64,000 bases of DNA from an uncultured Gammaproteobacteria bacterium (GTDB lineage: Bacteria > Pseudomonadota > Gammaproteobacteria > Pseudomonadales > Pseudohongiellaceae): contig CALEJT010000033.1 of the NCBI GenBank assembly GCA_937898685.1, positions 12,336 through 76,335 of the forward strand, given 5' to 3'. This document shows, one piece after another, positions 18,842-27,014 of this stretch. A program made the position numbers and the translations under genes. Under the pieces are notes generated by a model, which made no database searches, was not told the DNA's origin, and was given only the letters and a program-made list of their open reading frames with translations. Position 1 is the stretch's first letter, and every line of letters starts with the position of its first letter.

Positions 18842-18868
18842 ACCCCGGCTTTGCCGGGGTTTCTTTTT
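18842..18868 (+). terminator. Intrinsic terminator after the adenosine deaminase gene
   Basis: Hairpin ACCCCGGC, TTT, GCCGGGGT followed by TTCTTTTTCC, 24 bases after the stop. It is a textbook intrinsic terminator for the receptor-deaminase transcript. Confidence 0.9.
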
Positions 18869-18960
18869 CCTCTCCTCAAAGCTGGGCAGATCGTGATACG
18901 TGGGTAGTGCGCAAATCACGCATTCTCATGCCGAGCGTGAGTTCGTGTTCAGTGCATCCG

Positions 18961-19415
18961 CAAGCCCCGCTGCCTGATGCCTGCCGGGACCGCCGTGAAC
19001 CCATCCCTGGGGGCTCGCTCTCGGACGTCCTGTCCTCGAGCGTCCCGTCAGCCATCAGGCAGCGGGACTTGCTCGATCGAATCCATTGCTGCGTTGGGCT
19101 GCGTCATTCGTAGGTTGACGCGCTCAACACCAAGTCACGGATGGCGCCGCTGTACTCGATAGCACTCGTCGTTGCCGTCTGCTTGCCCCACGTTGGAACG
19201 CTTTCCCGGGCGTCGGCAGAGCGGAAACAAGCGAGGACTGTTTGAGGCGCGTAGCGCCGAGTTCCGCAGCGCCGCTCTGACGACGTTCGGGGTGGAAGTG
19301 GGGCGAGTGGGCGGCAACGGCGAGTGCCCTCCGGAAGTCTGGAGGACATAAAGAAGGCCACGCCCATCCTCAACGAACGCTGGTTGGACCTCGTTGCGCT
19401 CAGCACCAAGCGCCG
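18961..19415 (-). repeat. Composite intergenic repeat, copy 2 (inverted relative to copy 1)
   Basis: Read on the minus strand this block repeats the A-B-C order of 7806-8180. Module A lies at about 19205-19359 (AGCGGCGCTGC; CAGTCCTCGCTTG) and module B at about 19085-19200 (GTCAACCTACGAATGACGCA). Module C lies at 18961-19080 (TCGATCGAGCAAG). Module C here is a large imperfect hairpin: arms 18965-18990 and 19042-19067 pair at most positions (GCTGCCTGATG against CATCAGGCAGC). An extra REP-like core lies at 19379-19412 (GGTTGGACCTCGTTGCGCTC). It contains no gene; short frames in it are shadows. Confidence 0.75.
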
Positions 19416-19472
19416 GAAGCGGATCAGTATCCACCTGCGGATTCGGTCCGTCCTCGAATCACCAGCCCTTTA

Positions 19473-20456
19473 CTACCGCGACGTCGTCCACACGTTGTGG
19501 GGCCGCGCTGCTGGCGGCTTCAATTCGAAGCAAAGCCGATCGAGCTTCCCTTCGAAATCGAAGCCGGTGGTCTGGCGGGTGAGGTCTTTGATCTGATCCG
19601 TCTGGATGTGCTCGTCGTAAAGCTTGAACTTACGGTTGTTGGTGCTGAAGAACAGCACACCCTCGGGCTTCAGCAGACGCAGACAATGATTGATGAGGGT
19701 CGGATGATCGCGCTGCACGTCGAACACGCCGCGCATCTTCTTGCTGTTGGAGAAGGTCGGCGGATCGCACACGATCAGGTCGTAACGATTGCCATCCTGC
19801 TCCGGCAACCACGCCATCACGTCGGCGGTGATGAAGCGATGATCGCGCAGCGGCAGGTCGTTGAGCGTGAAATTGTCGCGCGCCCACTCGGTGTAGGTGT
19901 TGGACAGATCCACCGTCGTCACTTCCGTGGCACCACCTGCTGCGGCGTAAACGGAGAACGAACCGGTGTAGGCGAATAGATTCAATACCCGCTTGCCGCG
20001 CGCGAGTTCGCGCACCTTGAGACGCGTGGGGCGGTGGTCGAGGAAGAGGCCGGTGTCGAGGTAATCGTCGAGGTTCACCCAGAACTTCAAACCATGCTCC
20101 TGCACGATGAAGCGGCGGTTGGTATTGCCGGTGCGCTGATACTGCTGCTGACGTTCGACGATGATTTCGCGGCGCTTGATGTGCAGGTTTTGGGGCGCGA
20201 TGCCCAAGGTGTCGCACATCACCTCGCAGCTCAGCTTCAACCACTGCGCGTGCTGCTCGGGGGTGAGCGTGTGTTTGCGCTGATACTCGGCAACGTAGAG
20301 ATGGTCCTCGTAGATGTCGATCGCAAAGGGAAATTCCGGCAGATCGAGATCGTACAGGCGATAGCAGCTGACACCCTGCTGTGCCGCCTTCTTGCGGCGA
20401 TGCTGGTGAACCTTGACGAGCCGGTTGCGGAATTGCGTGTACTTGTCCTGTTGCAT
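19473..20456 (-). CDS. rlmK: Stand-alone RlmK-type 23S rRNA (guanine-N7) methyltransferase
   Basis: The 327-aa protein matches the C-terminal RlmK half of E. coli RlmKL, which methylates N7 of G2069 in 23S rRNA. Recognisable blocks are FRNRLVKVHQHRRKKAAQQG, CYRLYDLDLPEFPFAID, NLDDYLDTGLFLDHRPTR, the SAM motif LNLFAYTGSFSVYAAAGGA, and the catalytic-region motif CDPPTFSNSKKM with FDVQRDH. The C-terminus PHNVW corresponds to the natural end. No THUMP/RlmL half precedes it, so in this genome the two halves must be separate or RlmL is absent. It is bounded by repeat copy 2 on its 3' side. An alternative is another RlmI/RlmK-class rRNA methyltransferase. Confidence 0.85.
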   Translation of the reverse strand: MQQDKYTQFRNRLVKVHQHRRKKAAQQGVSCYRLYDLDLPEFPFAIDIYEDHLYVAEYQRKHTLTPEQHAQWLKLSCEVMCDTLGIAPQNLHIKRREIIVERQQQYQRTGNTNRRFIVQEHGLKFWVNLDDYLDTGLFLDHRPTRLKVRELARGKRVLNLFAYTGSFSVYAAAGGATEVTTVDLSNTYTEWARDNFTLNDLPLRDHRFITADVMAWLPEQDGNRYDLIVCDPPTFSNSKKMRGVFDVQRDHPTLINHCLRLLKPEGVLFFSTNNRKFKLYDEHIQTDQIKDLTRQTTGFDFEGKLDRLCFELKPPAARPHNVWTTSR

Positions 20457-20563
20457 GCGACTGTCCGGAAAAAGCCGGCATTGTACGCGATGCTCAGGCG
20501 GGCAGCTGCATCGGCCATACGGACCTGATAGCTAGGCAGAGCACAGCTATCAGGTACTTGGTG

Positions 20564-23119
20564 TCAGACCGCCTTGAGCAGCTCCAGCGGTTTCTGCCGC
20601 AGCACGCCGCGGGTGGCGACGAGGGCGGTGAAGACGCTGAGCGCGCTGATGGCAAGGATGCTGAAGCCGGTGAGACCGGCGGAGAAGCTCCAGAGGTTGT
20701 CGAACACCACCCAGGAGATGGTCCAGCTCATGGCGAGACTGAGCACCACGCCGGAGAGGGCGGCGAAGAAGCCGAGGATGCCGAATTCGATCTGCACCAT
20801 GCCTTTGACGTCGCTGAAGTTGGCGCCGAGGATCTTGAGCAGGTTGATCTCCCAGAAGCGCGATTTGACTTCGTAGCGCGCGATGGAGAACAGCACCACG
20901 AGGCCGGCGAAAATGGAGAGATAGGCCATCACGCGAATGGCCCAGCTGATCTGGTCGGTGATCTCGAGCAGGCGCGCAACGATCTGCGTGACGTTGATGA
21001 CGCTGACGTTGGGGAGCTCCGTGACGATGCTGTTCTGCACGGTGAGGCGATCTTCTTCGGCAACGTCCGCAATCGCAGCGACGAAGGTCTTCGGGGCCGG
21101 ATCGAGCACGCCGGGTTGGAAGGACACGAAGAAGTTGGGTTGGAAACTGTTCCAGTTCACCTTGCGCGTGTTCACGATGCGACCTTCGATCGGCACGCTT
21201 TGTACGTCGAAGGCGAGCACATCGCCGATCTTGAAGTTCATGCGCTCGGCGAAGTTTTCCTCGATCGAAATGCCGGGCAGTTCCGGTGAATCGAAATCCC
21301 AGGGGCCGTCCCAGGTTTCGCCATCCACCAGGCTCTCGGAATCCTTCAGCGCATCCTGATAGGTGAGGTTGTACATGCGGCGCTGCACGAGTTGTTCGTC
21401 GGGCGTCTCATCCACTTCATCGATCACCACGCCATTCACTGCTTCCAGTCGCGCGCGGATCATCGGCGAGAGGTAGGAGAGCGAATAGCCCTGATCGGCC
21501 AGCAGATTCTGCAAGGTGCCGAGCTGTTCTTCCTGAATGTCGAACATGAAGAAGTCGGGCACCTTGAAGTTGGTCGGCTGTGTCAGTTCGCCTTCCAGAC
21601 CTTTCTGAATCTGCGGAATCAGGTTGATCAGCAGTGAACCAAGCCCAATGGCAAGGAAGCACGAAAGCGCCCCGAGGCGATTGCGATCGAGATTGCGCAG
21701 CGCGAGTTTGCGCGTGATCTGCGCTGCGCCCGAATATCGGCCGCAGGCGCGCAGAATGCTCCAGGCCACGAGGCCGAGCAGACCGATGGCGACGAGGAAG
21801 CCGGCGACGAACAAGGTGCCGATCAGGATCGAACGCGCCTGCCACATCGCAAGCAGCCAGAAGGCGACGAGGATCGGTGCGTAGCTGGCGAGATGGCGGC
21901 TCCAGTGTCCATGCACCGGACTCGGTTGCACGGTTTCGTGGAAGAGGCCGATGGGATTGAGATCGTAGATCTTCGACAAGATCGGCAAGCAGCAGATGAG
22001 GCTACCGATTGTGCCGAGGAAGAGCGCGAGCAGCAGCGAATTGATATCCATGCGGTTTTCGAAGCCACGTGGCAGGAAGCCGTCGAAGAGTTGTGGCAGG
22101 AGCGGCAGTGTGGCCCAGGCCACGGCGCTGGCGATCAGGGCGCTGACGGTGCCGAGGATGCTGATCTGCACCAGTGCCATCACATAGGCCTGCCGCGGCG
22201 TGCCGCCGAGACACATCAGGATCGCCATGTCGCGGAAACGGCTGGTGAAGAAACTGCGGAAGAGATAGGCGGCGCCGACGCCGGCGAGGAACAGTGCGAT
22301 GAGCGCGATGAGGCCGAGATAGTCGTTCATGTAGTCGAGGATCTCGCCGAGGTCTTCGCTTTCTTCTTCATGCGTGGTGAGGCTGACGCGGCGGGTGTCG
22401 CGCAGCACTTCCTGTTCGAGCTTGCGGAAGTCGTCTTCGAGATTGCTGACGTCGAAGCCGGTGGGAAGTTTGTAGAAGCGCGAATAGGTGACGCGGCTGC
22501 CGAGTTGAATCAGACCCGTGGCTTCCACCGAAGGCAGACTCATGTAGATGGCGGGGAAGCTGGTCATCACGCTGATGGTGCTGGAGGGATCGGCGAGGAT
22601 GACGTCGTCGATGATGAAAGTGGCATCTCCGATTTTCAGACTGTCGCCGATCTCGAGATCGAGCAGCACCATGAGGTCGCGCGCGACCCAGATGTAGTCG
22701 TCAGTGAGAAGTCGTTGGCGTGCGGCGGCGCCATTTTCGTTCAGCGAGCCGGTGTTCTGCAGAATGATGTCACCGTATTGGGGGAAACCTGCTTCGATGC
22801 CGATGATCTGACTCATGCGGGAATTGCCGTTGCCCGCGACCATGGAGAGGAAGGAGATCTGGTCGGTGCTTTCGAAATCGCTGCCGAGCAGGCTTTCCGC
22901 CAGATCGGTTTCGCGTTCGGTGAGCGGAAAGCGCGAGGAGATCTGGACGTCGGCGGTGAGGATGGCCTTGGAGTTGTTGGCGAGATGCTCGTCGATCGAT
23001 TGCTTGAAGGAATCGAGCGCGATGAAGCCGATCAGGCCGATGCTCAGGTTCAGCACGAAGAACAGGCTGAACTTGAAGTTGTTGTGGATTTCTTTCCAGG
23101 CCAGTTTTAGCCAGAGCAT
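20564..23119 (-). CDS. ybbP: ABC transporter permease, YbbP/FtsX type
   Basis: 851-aa inner-membrane permease of the MacB/FtsX superfamily with two FtsX-like modules. It has a leading membrane segment (about 15-35) and a large extracytoplasmic domain (about 45-245). Four-helix groups lie around 260-390 and 405-480, then a second extracytoplasmic domain, and a final set of helices ends near VFTALVATRGVLRQKPLELL. This is the YbbP/lipase-associated arrangement known next to ybbA and tesA; the physiological substrate is not known, with lipid or lipoprotein handling suggested. Its ATPase gene lies 296 bases upstream, separated by a repeat element, which is unusual for the pair. Confidence 0.88.
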   Translation of the reverse strand: MLWLKLAWKEIHNNFKFSLFFVLNLSIGLIGFIALDSFKQSIDEHLANNSKAILTADVQISSRFPLTERETDLAESLLGSDFESTDQISFLSMVAGNGNSRMSQIIGIEAGFPQYGDIILQNTGSLNENGAAARQRLLTDDYIWVARDLMVLLDLEIGDSLKIGDATFIIDDVILADPSSTISVMTSFPAIYMSLPSVEATGLIQLGSRVTYSRFYKLPTGFDVSNLEDDFRKLEQEVLRDTRRVSLTTHEEESEDLGEILDYMNDYLGLIALIALFLAGVGAAYLFRSFFTSRFRDMAILMCLGGTPRQAYVMALVQISILGTVSALIASAVAWATLPLLPQLFDGFLPRGFENRMDINSLLLALFLGTIGSLICCLPILSKIYDLNPIGLFHETVQPSPVHGHWSRHLASYAPILVAFWLLAMWQARSILIGTLFVAGFLVAIGLLGLVAWSILRACGRYSGAAQITRKLALRNLDRNRLGALSCFLAIGLGSLLINLIPQIQKGLEGELTQPTNFKVPDFFMFDIQEEQLGTLQNLLADQGYSLSYLSPMIRARLEAVNGVVIDEVDETPDEQLVQRRMYNLTYQDALKDSESLVDGETWDGPWDFDSPELPGISIEENFAERMNFKIGDVLAFDVQSVPIEGRIVNTRKVNWNSFQPNFFVSFQPGVLDPAPKTFVAAIADVAEEDRLTVQNSIVTELPNVSVINVTQIVARLLEITDQISWAIRVMAYLSIFAGLVVLFSIARYEVKSRFWEINLLKILGANFSDVKGMVQIEFGILGFFAALSGVVLSLAMSWTISWVVFDNLWSFSAGLTGFSILAISALSVFTALVATRGVLRQKPLELLKAV

Positions 23120-23179
23120 GTCGTCTTATTCCATGTACTTGCTGTTCATTCGATTCAGCGCCACGTTCAATGAAGCGTT

Positions 23180-23382
23180 CGTAGGTTGGCGGTGAACGCG
23201 GCGAACCCGACGGGCGATCTTCAAACACCAATGCGTTGGCTATTTCCGCGGGGCTGCTATGTGAGATCAACCGGCCCAACACCATCTTGCTCGAGCGCCT
23301 CTGCCTTCGAGCGACCTCCTTGCCTGGGTTCCATCTTCAGCATCCCACGGTGAGGTGCGCTGCGCTCATCGCCAGCCTACGA
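23180..23382. repeat. Dispersed repeat element with REP-like inverted ends, between ybbA and ybbP
   Basis: About 203 bp. The left end CGTAGGTTGGCGGTGAACGC matches the reverse complement of the right end (CGTAGGCTGGCGATGAGCGC) at 16 of 20 positions. The inner flanks, CGACGGGCGATCT and CATCCCACGG, recur in the element at 24209-24360. It occupies the gap inside an ABC transporter operon. It encodes no protein. Confidence 0.75.
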
Positions 23383-23415
23383 CTACTTACTCATGGTGGA
23401 AGAGGAACGTGGTAC

Positions 23416-24081
23416 TCAGACAAATCTTCCATTCTGCAGACGCTGTTCGCGCGCGCAGCGCTTGGCGAGTTCCTCGTTGTGCGTCACGAACAGCATCGTC
23501 ATGCGATGTTCCTTCACCAGGTCGAAGATCATGTCGGAGACATAGGCTCCGGTCTTGTTGTCGAGGTTGCCGGTGGGTTCGTCGGCCAGAAGGATGGCGG
23601 GCCGCACGACCATGGCGCGCGCGATCGCCACGCGCTGGCATTCACCACCACTCATCTGATGCGGGAAGTGTTCCTTGCGTTTGCCGAGGCCCACCTGTTC
23701 CAACGCGACTTCGGCCTTGGCAGTGGCATCGGGATCGCGGAAGAGATCGAGCGGCAGAGAGACGTTCTCGAGCGCGGTCAGGTGCGACATCAAATGGAAT
23801 TGCTGGAAGATGATGCCGATGTTGCGGGCGCGGAATTGCGCGAGTTCGGCTTCGCTGAGCGTGTGCAGGTTCTGACCGTTGAGCACGATGGAACCGGAAG
23901 TGGGCGTGTCGAGCCCGGCCAACAGGGTGAGCAGCGTCGACTTGCCGCTGCCGGATTGCCCCAAGATGGCGACGCTTTCGCCTTGCGCCACCTGCAGATT
24001 GAGTGACTTCAATACTTCCACCGGTTCGCCATGACCGGCGCCGGGGAAGGTCTTACAGAGATCGGTGACTTCGAGAATCAT
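23416..24081 (-). CDS. ybbA: ABC transporter ATP-binding protein, YbbA/LolD type
   Basis: 221-aa ATPase that powers the YbbP permease. It has Walker A GQSGSGKST, a Q-loop in FQQFHLM, the ABC signature MSGGECQRVAIARA, Walker B ILLADEPTGNLD and the switch histidine in FVTHNEE. I use ATG 24081 (MILEVTDLCKTFPG); seven codons upstream carry no family sequence. The protein ends shortly after the H-loop, normal for the MacB/LolD group. An interposed repeat separates it from ybbP. Confidence 0.93.
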   Translation of the reverse strand: MILEVTDLCKTFPGAGHGEPVEVLKSLNLQVAQGESVAILGQSGSGKSTLLTLLAGLDTPTSGSIVLNGQNLHTLSEAELAQFRARNIGIIFQQFHLMSHLTALENVSLPLDLFRDPDATAKAEVALEQVGLGKRKEHFPHQMSGGECQRVAIARAMVVRPAILLADEPTGNLDNKTGAYVSDMIFDLVKEHRMTMLFVTHNEELAKRCAREQRLQNGRFV

Positions 24082-24208
24082 GAAACAGCCGTCCACTGCC
24101 AAAGGCCAGGGAAGATAAAGCAGTGCTCGAGTCCCAACAAGAGAGGCGACTCAAAGCTGTGTATGTGAACGGCGCGAGACGGGGGGATAACGGATGCTTG
24201 GATGTGGG

Positions 24209-24360
24209 GCAGGTTGGTGCTGAGCGCAGCGAAGCCCAACGGGCTATCTCAGAGCCCTCGGTGAATCGAGTCCAAGAACTCCACAAAACGTTGTTTGCCC
24301 AACGCAAACATCAGACATCCCATGTTGGGCTTCGTCCTGAGGACCAGCTCCAACCTACGA
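24209..24360. repeat. Dispersed repeat element with REP-like inverted ends, upstream of ybbA
   Basis: About 152 bp. The left end contains GGTTGGTGCTGAGCGCAGCG followed by AAGCCCAACGGGC; the right end contains CATCCCATGTTGGGCTTCG and closes CTCCAACCTACGA. The two ends are inverted copies of one another (GTTGG.GCTG ... CGAAGCCCAAC). It shares ends with 23180-23382 and 29433-29538. Confidence 0.78.
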
Positions 24361-24400
24361 TTGGAGTGTTGAATGGGTGCAACGATGCGTACGGATAACC

Positions 24401-24441
24401 GATGTTGGGCTTCGCCCTGAGCTCTCAGCGCCAACCCATGA
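24401..24441. repeat. REP-like single palindrome
   Basis: GATGTTGGGCTTCGCCCTGA continuing to AGCGCCAACCCATG. It is a further half-element 40 bases from the preceding repeat, between ybbA and the katG terminator. Confidence 0.65.
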
Positions 24442-24470
24442 GGTCTCGGTGCAGGTTGAAAATCTCAGAC

Positions 24471-24508
24471 AAAAAAAACCGCGGAGGGCCTAGGGGCGCC
24501 GTCCGCGG
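24471..24508 (-). terminator. Intrinsic terminator of katG
   Basis: On the minus strand, CCGCGGA and TCCGCGG pair around a GC-rich loop and are followed by eight T residues, 18 bases after the katG stop. A strong intrinsic terminator. Confidence 0.9.
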
Positions 24509-24525
24509 CAAGGAGGGGGTTCAGA

Positions 24526-26727
24526 TCAACGGAGGTCGAAACGATCGAGCTCCATCACTTTGTTCCAGGCTTTGACGAAGTCGTTCACGAACTTCTCGTC
24601 GGAGTCGCTGGCGGCGTAGAACTCGGCCACTGCGCGCAGTTCACTGTTGGAGCCGAAGATCAGGTCCACCGGCGTGGCGGTCCACTTCACCTGACCGGTT
24701 GCGCGGTCGACGCCTTCGTAGATGCCTTCGGTGCTCGACTTGCGCCATTCGGTGGACATGTCGACCAGGTTCACGAAGAAGTCGTTGGTCAGCGTCTGCG
24801 GCTTGTCGGTGAAGACACCATGGTCGTTACCGGCATTGGCACCGAGGACACGCAGACCACCTACCAGAGCGGTCATTTCCGGCACCGTCAGGTTCAGGAA
24901 GGCTGCACGCTCTACCAAGGCTTCGGCGGGCGAGCGCTCGTTTTCGGTCGAGAAGTAGTTGCGGAAGCCGTCTGCCTTCGGTTCGAGATAGGAGAACGAA
25001 GTGACGTCCGTCATTTCCTGCGTGGCGTCGGTGCGGCCCGGTGAGAAGGGCACTTTCACCTTATAGCCGGCATCGGCGGCAGCCTTCTCGATGGCGGCGG
25101 CACCGCCCAACACGATCACGTCGGCCAGCGAAACGCGTTTTTTGCCGCGCTGTTTGGCGTTGAAGTCGTTCTGGACTTTCTCCAGTACCGGCAGCACGCG
25201 CGCCAGTTCAGCAGGCTGGTTGACCGCCCAGTCTTTCTGCGGCGCCAGACGCAGGCGGGCACCATTGGCGCCACCGCGCAGGTCGGTGCCGCGGAACGAG
25301 GCTGCCGAAGCCCAGGCCGTGCGTACCAGTTCGGACACCGTCAGACCCGAGTTGAGCAGGTTGGATTTCAGCGTCTCGATGTCGGCGGCGTTGACGAGCT
25401 CGTGGTCGACCGCGGGAACCGGATCCTGCCAGAGGAAGTCTTCATCGGGCACGAGCGTGCCGAGGTAGCGGGACTTCGGACCCATGTCGCGATGCGTCAG
25501 TTTGAACCAGGCCTTGGCGAACGCCGTCTCGAACTCGCTCGGGTTGTTGAGCCAGCGCATCGTTATTTCGCGATAGGCCGGGTCTTCGCGCAGCGCGAGG
25601 TCGGTGGTCAGCATCACCGGCGCATGACGTTTGTCCGGATCACGCGCATCGGGTACCAGGTTGGCGCCCTGACCGTCGGCCGGGATCCATTGCGTGGCTC
25701 CGCCCGGGCTCTTCGTCTGCACCCATTCCCAGGCATAGAGGTTCTGCAGGAAGTTGTGCGTCCACTGGGTCGGGCTCACGGTCCAGGCGCCTTCGAGGCC
25801 ACTGGTGATGGTGCCGGCATCGCAGCTGTTCTTCCAACCGAGCCCCTGCTGTTCGAGCGGGGCCGCTTCGGGTTCGGGGCCCACGCAATCCTGCGGGCGC
25901 GCGGCACCGTGCGTCTTGCCGAAGGTGTGGCCACCGGCGATGAGGGCGACGGTTTCTTCATCGTTCATGCCCATGCGGCCGAAGGTTTCGCGGATGTCGC
26001 GCGCGGCGAGCAAGGGATCGGGATTGCCGTTGGGGCCTTCGGGATTCACGTAGATCAGCCCCATCTGTGTGGCGGCGAGGGGTTTGGCGAGTTCGCGATC
26101 ACCGCTGTAGCGCTGATCGCCGAGCCATTCGCCTTCCGGGCCCCAGTTGGTTTCGGTGGCTTCCCAGGCGTCTTCACGGCCGCCGGCGAAACCGATGGTC
26201 TTGAAGCCCATGTCTTCCATCGCCACGGTGCCGGCCAACACGAGCAGGTCGGACCACGACAGGTTGTTACCGTATTTCTGTTTGATCGGTTGCAACAGGC
26301 GACGCGCCTTATCCAGATTACCGTTGTCCGGCCAGCTGTTCAGTGGTGCGAAACGTTGCATGCCACCATCGGCGCCACCACGACCGTCCAGCACGCGATA
26401 GGTGCCGGCAGCGTGCCAGGACATGCGGATGAAGAAGGGACCATAGTGTCCGTAGTCGGCCGGCCACCAATCCTGCGAGGTGTGCATCAAGGTTTTGAGA
26501 TCGGCTTTGACGGCCTCGATGTCGAGGTTCTTGTAAGCAGCGCGGTAATCGAAGTCAGGGTCGAGCGGGCTGGAGGTGGGATTGTTTTCACGCAGTGGAC
26601 CGAGGTCGAGGCGATTGGGCCACCAATAGTCATTGGTGGTGGGCTTCTGTTGCGCCTGGGCAACAGACGTGAGCACGGCGGCACTGAGTGCGCATACGGC
26701 AAACATGGCCTTGGTGGTGCGTAACAT
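24526..26727 (-). CDS. katG: Catalase-peroxidase with export signal (periplasmic KatG)
   Basis: 733-aa heme enzyme that disproportionates hydrogen peroxide and acts as a peroxidase. The N-terminal signal peptide (hydrophobic 8-23, AQA|Q cleavage near 25) predicts a periplasmic location, as in KatP/KatG2 types. The distal site Arg101, Trp104, His105 is in FIRMSWHAAGTYR. The partner tyrosine is in GLIYVNPEGP and the methionine in GRMGMNDEE, forming the family Met-Tyr-Trp adduct. The proximal His is in IAGGHTFGKTHG. The C-terminal inactive duplicate domain ends MELDRFDLR as usual. AAGGAG precedes the ATG, and an OxyR-like box and -10 lie upstream. It sits between tesA and ybbA. Confidence 0.95.
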   Translation of the reverse strand: MLRTTKAMFAVCALSAAVLTSVAQAQQKPTTNDYWWPNRLDLGPLRENNPTSSPLDPDFDYRAAYKNLDIEAVKADLKTLMHTSQDWWPADYGHYGPFFIRMSWHAAGTYRVLDGRGGADGGMQRFAPLNSWPDNGNLDKARRLLQPIKQKYGNNLSWSDLLVLAGTVAMEDMGFKTIGFAGGREDAWEATETNWGPEGEWLGDQRYSGDRELAKPLAATQMGLIYVNPEGPNGNPDPLLAARDIRETFGRMGMNDEETVALIAGGHTFGKTHGAARPQDCVGPEPEAAPLEQQGLGWKNSCDAGTITSGLEGAWTVSPTQWTHNFLQNLYAWEWVQTKSPGGATQWIPADGQGANLVPDARDPDKRHAPVMLTTDLALREDPAYREITMRWLNNPSEFETAFAKAWFKLTHRDMGPKSRYLGTLVPDEDFLWQDPVPAVDHELVNAADIETLKSNLLNSGLTVSELVRTAWASAASFRGTDLRGGANGARLRLAPQKDWAVNQPAELARVLPVLEKVQNDFNAKQRGKKRVSLADVIVLGGAAAIEKAAADAGYKVKVPFSPGRTDATQEMTDVTSFSYLEPKADGFRNYFSTENERSPAEALVERAAFLNLTVPEMTALVGGLRVLGANAGNDHGVFTDKPQTLTNDFFVNLVDMSTEWRKSSTEGIYEGVDRATGQVKWTATPVDLIFGSNSELRAVAEFYAASDSDEKFVNDFVKAWNKVMELDRFDLR

Positions 26728-26778
26728 TGCTGTTCTCCTTGTCGTCTTTCCGAGGGGGGAATGGGAAGTACGGGACGG

Positions 26779-26784
26779 AGTATA
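26779..26784 (-). promoter_or_regulatory. katG promoter, candidate -10 element
   Basis: TATACT on the minus strand, about 52 bases before the katG start. The -35 region next to the OxyR-like box is poor (GTTACG), as is usual for activator-dependent promoters. Confidence 0.55.
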
Positions 26785-26807
26785 GAAACGCGTTTTTCGT
26801 GCGTAAC

Positions 26808-26844
26808 ATCGTTTGAGGCTATGGTTTCGATAGCCTCTGCCGAT
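26808..26844. promoter_or_regulatory. OxyR-type binding site upstream of katG
   Basis: The stretch reads ATCG-N7-CTAT-N7-ATAG-N7-CGAT. The established OxyR pattern is ATAG-N7-CTAT-N7-ATAG-N7-CTAT, so the two inner tetramers match fully, the two outer ones match three of four, and all three 7-base spacings are exact. The core is an extended dyad, GAGGCTAT and ATAGCCTC. It lies directly upstream of the -35 position of the candidate katG promoter, the expected place for activation. Confidence 0.75.
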
Positions 26845-27014
26845 TCTAGTGGGGAAGGTCGCGCAGCGCCGCAGATGGACAGTAATTGTCTACAACTTAT
26901 GCCAACTTTGGCAGAACGTGCTTGGAGCTATGCGCCATCCTCGATTGCGCGATGGAGCACAGAGCTGGTTGATGCAGGGTGGGTTTTATTTCTGAATTGA
27001 TCGTTCCTGAAAGC

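Noticed and set aside
13964..18919. 1651-codon open frame on the minus strand
   Set aside because: It lies exactly antisense to the TonB receptor and adenosine deaminase genes, has low-complexity His/Arg/Val-rich translation and no family motifs. It arises from GC-rich codon use.
20558..21289. 243-codon plus-strand frame over the ybbP 3' end
   Set aside because: Antisense to ybbP; Glu/Asp-rich shadow translation.
25402..26724. 440-codon plus-strand frame over katG
   Set aside because: Antisense to katG, which has all heme-site motifs.
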